From positions 155,056,771-155,120,770 of the forward strand of contig OX352773.1 of the NCBI GenBank assembly GCA_947095535.1: a stretch of 64,000 bases of DNA. The letters are read 5' to 3'. Shown here in pieces: positions 59,768-64,000 of the stretch (positions within the stretch are counted from its first letter, which is position 1; each line of letters starts with the position of its first letter). The position numbers and the translations under genes are program-made. This DNA is from Poecilobothrus nobilitatus (lineage: Eukaryota > Arthropoda > Insecta > Diptera > Dolichopodidae). The notes beneath the pieces were generated by a model that saw only the letters and a list, made by a program, of their open reading frames with translations, was not told the DNA's origin and ran no database searches.

Positions 59768-59990
59768 AGTGAAAGCTCTCATAACCGAGAGCTCTAATAA
59801 GCGGACATCTCTTATAGACGGACAGAATCTTAGGAACCAACTTTTTTTATTACATTTTCATATAAACTTCGCTCCAATAAGCGGATTCTCCCATATGCAG
59901 ACGCGAACAAGTGAATTTGTGCTTTAAGAAGTTTAAAATCTTTCATAATCGGACACGTAACTCTAATAAACATTAAACGTACTGTCATAT
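59768..59990. mobile_element. Pogo-like MITE remnant
   Basis: ACAGTGAAAGCTCTCATAAC then CGAGAGCTCTAATAAGCGGA, CTTATAGACGGACAG, CTCCAATAAGCGGATTCTCC and ATAATCGGACACG resemble the repeated 'cagtgaaa-ctct-ataagcggaca' ends of pogo/Tigger-type elements. The ends are degraded and no transposase is present. Confidence 0.5.
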
Positions 59991-60162
59991 AAGAGAGTTT
60001 TATAATTTATCAATTATCAATAAATAATTGAAATAGCTTCTTCAATAATCTTTTTTTTTTCCGTTTTTTAAATACTACCTACTCACAAATATTACGAAGC
60101 CTACAAAACATAAATGCATATAAAAATTACACAAATCATTTTATATATATTTCGCACCTCCT

Positions 60163-60202
60163 GTTCTAGTATATTGTAAGTCGACTTACAATATACTAGA
60201 AC
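60163..60202. repeat. Perfect 40-bp palindrome, no spacer
   Basis: GTTCTAGTATATTGTAAGTC (60163-60182) is followed directly by its exact complement (60183-60202). Imperfect symmetry extends outwards: TTTCGCACCTCCT on the left and GGGTTGTGCGATA on the right. A few differences in the outer part suggest decay from a longer palindrome. Confidence 0.95.
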
Positions 60203-60229
60203 GGGTTGTGCGATATGCATTTAGTAACG

Positions 60230-60718
60230 TTACAAAAATATGTTTAACAAAATTCAAAAAAGCAAAGACAATGTACGTTTGTTGCTGTTCATTTTAATTT
60301 TTAATGCAAAAAATATACGTTTTAATTTAATAATAGAGATCAACATAATCAATATTAAGTTATGATTTTACTATGTGATTCTATATCATTCTATATTCAA
60401 GTGTTGTGTTAAGTTAGGTTAAGTGAAAAGTAAAATTAACACGAATAATATAAAATAAATTTAGGACCCCACATTGCATCAATTACTTATCATTACTTAA
60501 ATAATCAAATAATAATTTTTTTGATAAGTTTTTGTTGCACCAAAACCATATTATTAGTAAAAATAACTAAATAAAGTTTTGATTAGTAAAAAACGATTCA
60601 CTTACTTATAAAAAAAAAAATGATTATTTGATTATTTGATTAGTAAATAAGTGATTGGTGCAATAGGGCTCAATTTAAAACAGAAAACATATTTGTTTTA
60701 TTTGATCTTGAACTCCAA
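60230..60718. other. Intron/upstream, unrecognised
   Basis: A+T-rich with a short inverted motif (ATTATTTGATTA near 60500 and 60620). Nothing was assigned. Confidence 0.35.
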
Positions 60719-60721
60719 GAC

Positions 60722-60918
60722 TTTTTTTTTTTTTTTTATGTGGATGATCATAAATGTGGACAGGAAATTACACAGTCTTTCCTGTTCTGGCGTGGATGTA
60801 AATGTCGTAAGGGGGAATAACTCTTACGACGTGTGTGGGATTCGAACCCACACTCCCTACATTGTGTTTGCAGCGTATTTTATACGCTCTTACCCACTAG
60901 GCCACCAAGGCCTTTTCC
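60722..60918 (-). mobile_element. SINE-B, full length
   Basis: In complement: AAGGCCTTGGTGGCCTAGTG, GGTAAGAGCGTATAAAATACG, B box GGGTTCGAATCCCACACACG, CCCTTACGACATTTACATCC, GAACAGGAAAGACTGTGTAA, CCACATTTATG and poly(A). Confidence 0.88.
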
Positions 60919-61056
60919 AAGACCTTACATTGACGGAAACTCGTTTAGTATATTTTATTTTTGCTAAGAAAAAAAAATTAGAACCATAGGGCATCTACTA
61001 AATTATTTATTATTAATACTTGATTAAACTTAAGTTTCTGGAATTATTATTTTTAC

Positions 61057-61600
61057 TAAGCCGTTGGATACTCGACTGTACAGGACTATGAAAAGCAAAT
61101 ATTTTTATTTCTGTGGCATCTGTTATCTTATACAAGTACCATTTTATTTTTATTTTATTATTTAATCATATCTACATATTACATACATATTATAAGAAAA
61201 ATCTATATTATTTTGACTACATTATATGATCCAGCCGGGGTTTGAACCCGAAATCATTTGAATGAAAAGCCAGGGGTGGTTTTAAGATGACACAATCGGT
61301 ATTTTTTCGTGGTGATGAAAGATTAAAATCAAGGTGAAGTAAACTATATAGGAAGAAATATTTAGTTTTACTTAAAGTTTTAGAAAAATTCGAATGTGTG
61401 TGTTTTTTTTTCTTTTCCATTCGTATTTAAGAAACTTAACGCACCTAAGTCACTTATTATTTATGTGTGCCTCAGCTTTACATTCATTTTAATCATTTTT
61501 TTTCACTATAAGCCGTTGTTTACTCGGCTATGTATAATGAACAAGATTATGAAACGCAAATACTATATTTGTCCCCCATCTACAAAACGCATTTATCTTA
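61057..61600. repeat. Duplicated segment flanking a tRNA-like sequence
   Basis: TAAGCCGTTGGATACTCG with TATGAAAAGCAAATATT (61057-61105) recurs as TAAGCCGTTGTTTACTCG with TATGAAACGCAAATACT (61508-61563). Between them, minus-strand 61228-61300 has a B-box-like GGGTTCAAACCCCGG. This is possibly two SINE bodies; the family is not recognised. Confidence 0.45.
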
Positions 61601-61819
61601 CCATTACAGTCATACTTTACAGTCACTTTATATTGGCATATAATGATGCTTATAAAAAAAAAAAAAAAGAAAAACAAGGTTACATTTTATGGCTGGTCAA
61701 AAATGTACATATTGTAATGAAAAACAGATTTTATTTCGAAAAATTAAAAATATTTGATTTACAGAATTGTGTATTTAAGATCATTAAAATGAAATTAAAT
61801 CTTAAGTACCTATAGAAAA

Positions 61820-62860
61820 ATTAAAAAATAAATATCACCTTAATTTTATTGAAAAGTTTTACTTTTCTTTTTATTTTCCTTTTTACTTTTTTTTTTGTTT
61901 ATTTTATTAATTTTACTTTTTATTTTTCATTTGTTTTGTTTGTTTCTTTTTTTTTTTTACCTCATTCATAACTGTAAAATCTAAAGGAAAAACTTTTTGT
62001 CTAGACCAAATCATTTTTTTTATGACGTCACTTAAAAAAAAGAACAAAACCAAAGTAAGAAAAAATAATAAAAAAAAAAAAATAAATAAATACTATATAC
62101 TTTTAATACTTTTATAGTATGTTTTCATTTTCTTTATTTTTTAAAAAATTTTTTATTATAAGTTTGTTTTGTGATACAAAAAATGATTTATCGTTTAAAA
62201 TAGAGAAAAACAAACAAAAAAAAAAAAAAAGTGATTTGAAAAGCAACAGGAAATTTTTAATCGTCATTAAGGTAACAGGTAGGTTATCAGAAATGTTAAT
62301 ATTCAGATGTTCATATTTTTTATTCCCATTTGAACTAACCGAAAGTAATAAAGAGATATACATATTGTACTTAAATTTAAGCTATCAAGGTAAATGTTTT
62401 TAAGTCGACATCAAGATAGAGAGATTATGTTTTAAATCTCACCCTAAATCTGAAATTTTGAAAGATCACTCTTAGTATAGTTATCCACTGCCTAACAATT
62501 AAAAGAATTCAAAGAATTGAGTAACGATCAAAGAATATTAAAACTTTCTAAGAAAACATGAAAGTAGACTTACTTGTAGTCAAAATCATACTTAAATTTT
62601 CGATATGGTTAATCAAAAACATAATCAAAAAAGATATTTTCAATAGAAACCATTAAAAAATCCTATTCTAATATAATGTATATGATTTCCTTCAAAGATA
62701 TATAGGTAAAGAATTATTTCAAAGTAGAAACCTATATTAAAATATTTTTTATTAATAACTTCCAAGAAAACAAAACAACTTCATTTTTTTTTTTTTTAAA
62801 CATTTTTTGGTCTTTATTGAAAAACGTATTTAATTTCTTTATCTTTTAATAACAAATCGG
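61820..62860. other. Intron/upstream, mostly simple sequence
   Basis: T-rich and A-rich runs, with the octamer TGACGTCA at 62023-62030. Two overlapping plus and minus frames at 62112-62403 have A/T-biased codons and no recognisable residues. Confidence 0.35.
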
Positions 62861-63072
62861 AGGGGCCTCGGTCGCCTAGTGAATAAGAGCGTATAAAATA
62901 ACAGTATAAAGTAACTGTAAACACCGAGGGAATGTGACTGCTGCGAATCCCACACACGTCGTAAGAATAATTCTCCCTTACGACATTTACAGCCACGCCT
63001 GAAAAGTAAAGGCTTTGTAATTTCCTTGTCACATTTATGTGGCAGGGGAATATACTAAAAAAAAAAAAAATT
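62860..63072 (+). mobile_element. SINE-B copy with internal duplication
   Basis: Head GGGGCCTCGGTCGCCTAGTG, then GAGCGTATAAAATAACAGTA with an extra AACAGTATAAAGTAA insertion. CACCGAGGGAATGTG, GCGAATCCCACACACG, CCTTACGACATTTACAGCC, TTATGTGGCAGGGGAA and poly(A) follow. Confidence 0.85.
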
Positions 63073-63079
63073 GGGAGCT

Positions 63080-64000
63080 CCTAGAACTAAAATATTGCAA
63101 AGTAAATTTTTAATTAATTTAAATAAGGATTTAAGCGTATAAAAAATCCAATAATAAAAAATTTTATTTGAACTGTTAAATCGATTAACATCGTAAATAA
63201 TGACATAATTTAAATAAAACTGAATCTATTAACCAGAATTTTTTAACTAGAAAGTGATTTCTTTTTATCTTAAAAATAAATATAAATCACATATAAAAGA
63301 AAAGATTTGCTTAATATTCCTTGTTCAGTATTGATTCCTTTTTTCAATAATAAAATAAAAACAAATTCTTTGAATTTTTAATTCAGTAAACATATCTTAT
63401 GACTGTTGTAAACAACTCTATTATTTCTTAGAAAAATAATCAAAATTTTCTTATTTTTTATGATAACTTAAGTTATAGGTTATGAAGCTTCACTTCATAA
63501 ATGAAATTTTTCTATGGAAGTTAATTTATTTTAGAGATATTTGTTATTGAATTTTAAATATTTTAAAAATTATACAAATCATGAGATTAGAAAATTAGAA
63601 TTAGATTTAGAAATAAAAATTAATTTAGTAATAGAGCTTATATTCAAAGTTGCAGGAAAATATGCGTTGACGTCGATTTAATTTTTTTTTTATCTGACAA
63701 CACTATGAACAAAAAAAAAATGGGCTCAGAAATTTTCTCTGCAATAATTTTTATTCACAGAAGCCAGAATATAGACAATTTATTTTGAAATTTTCCGTGA
63801 TTTTAAAGCCACCTAAGTAGAGATCAAACTAGAGATCAAAAATGATAAAGTTGAGACAAAAATGTCCATAAAACGATGTATACATGTATAAAAGCATTCG
63901 TTAGAGCTATATCGTAGAACTAGCTCTATATCGACTATACCAGAGATTTTGTGTTAGACATATTTTCTCTACTATATAAATACTTTCAAGTAGAGAAAAT
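63080..64000. other. Window end, unrecognised
   Basis: A+T-rich sequence. The far end (63900-63960) has the short inverted pair TAGAGCTATATCG / CTAGCTCTATATCG. No BBS4 upstream exon was recognised. Confidence 0.4.

Noticed and set aside
61396..61815. 139-codon plus-strand open frame
   Set aside because: Longest open frame on the plus strand, but its composition follows A+T bias, it runs through a duplicated repeat segment (61508-61563) and an A run, and no residues resemble a known family.
62571..62650. Possible upstream BBS4 exon before a GTAAGT (minus strand), reading YRKFKYDFDYK
   Set aside because: The frame is stopped just upstream, no acceptor precedes it, and it leaves two bases where exon a requires phase 0.

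Overview
The window looks like chromosomal DNA of an insect, probably a dipteran. It is very A+T-rich, its introns are long, and its only cellular gene is a multi-exon animal gene with canonical GT..AG junctions. It is packed with old, degenerate interspersed repeats: tRNA-headed SINEs, broken LINEs, a mariner-type transposase, foldback elements, and elements laid out like the dipteran DINE-1/Helentron-associated group. There is no sign of a bacterial or viral genome.

One host gene is supported. It is the minus-strand orthologue of BBS4, the TPR subunit of the BBSome that acts in ciliary membrane-protein traffic. Eight coding exons were joined by hand (46024-46136, 37882-38286, 35756-35909, 35500-35622, 20358-20442, 9435-9521, 8019-8218, 3666-4142). 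Their lengths sum to 1644 nt, an exact multiple of three, giving 547 codons plus a stop. Every junction keeps the frame and the residues follow the vertebrate BBS4 order. The N-terminal exons (about 70-80 residues in vertebrate BBS4) were not found, so the gene is 5'-partial and probably continues past base 64000. Two parts look unusual: a Ser/Thr-rich insertion inside a TPR, and a Gln-rich then acidic C-terminal tail.

Layout: 1-3600 is downstream flank with two family-A repeats. 3666-9521 holds the last three exons, two SINEs and a foldback element. 9522-20357 is an intron with a family-C repeat, two LINE 3' fragments, several family-A copies and a second foldback. 20443-35499 is the largest intron, with family-A and family-C copies, a 260-bp tandem duplication, a third foldback and a rearranged mariner transposase. 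35500-38286 is an exon cluster. 38287-46023 holds a LINE reverse-transcriptase remnant, two family-A copies and a TIR element enclosing an A/C chimera. 46137-64000 is intron or upstream sequence with nested repeats, five copies of a tRNA-derived SINE, a dimeric family-A element and a perfect 40-bp palindrome.

Repeat names used here are local. Family A is a 0.8-1.5 kb element with a terminal hairpin (AGCACATTT/AAATGTGCT), a GTCCGTCCGTCCG motif and a roughly 477-bp internal monomer in one or two copies. Family C is DINE-1-like: a TTATACCC/GGGTATAA hairpin, then the sequence GAGTCGATT..GCCATGT, then GTCCGTCCGTCC. SINE-B has a tRNA-like head. Family D is the shared core of the foldback elements. 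Boundaries of degenerate repeats are good to roughly 10-50 bases. The most interesting material is structural rather than a new protein system: foldbacks that keep a core but carry unrelated arms, the monomer-number variation of family A, and the A/C chimera.
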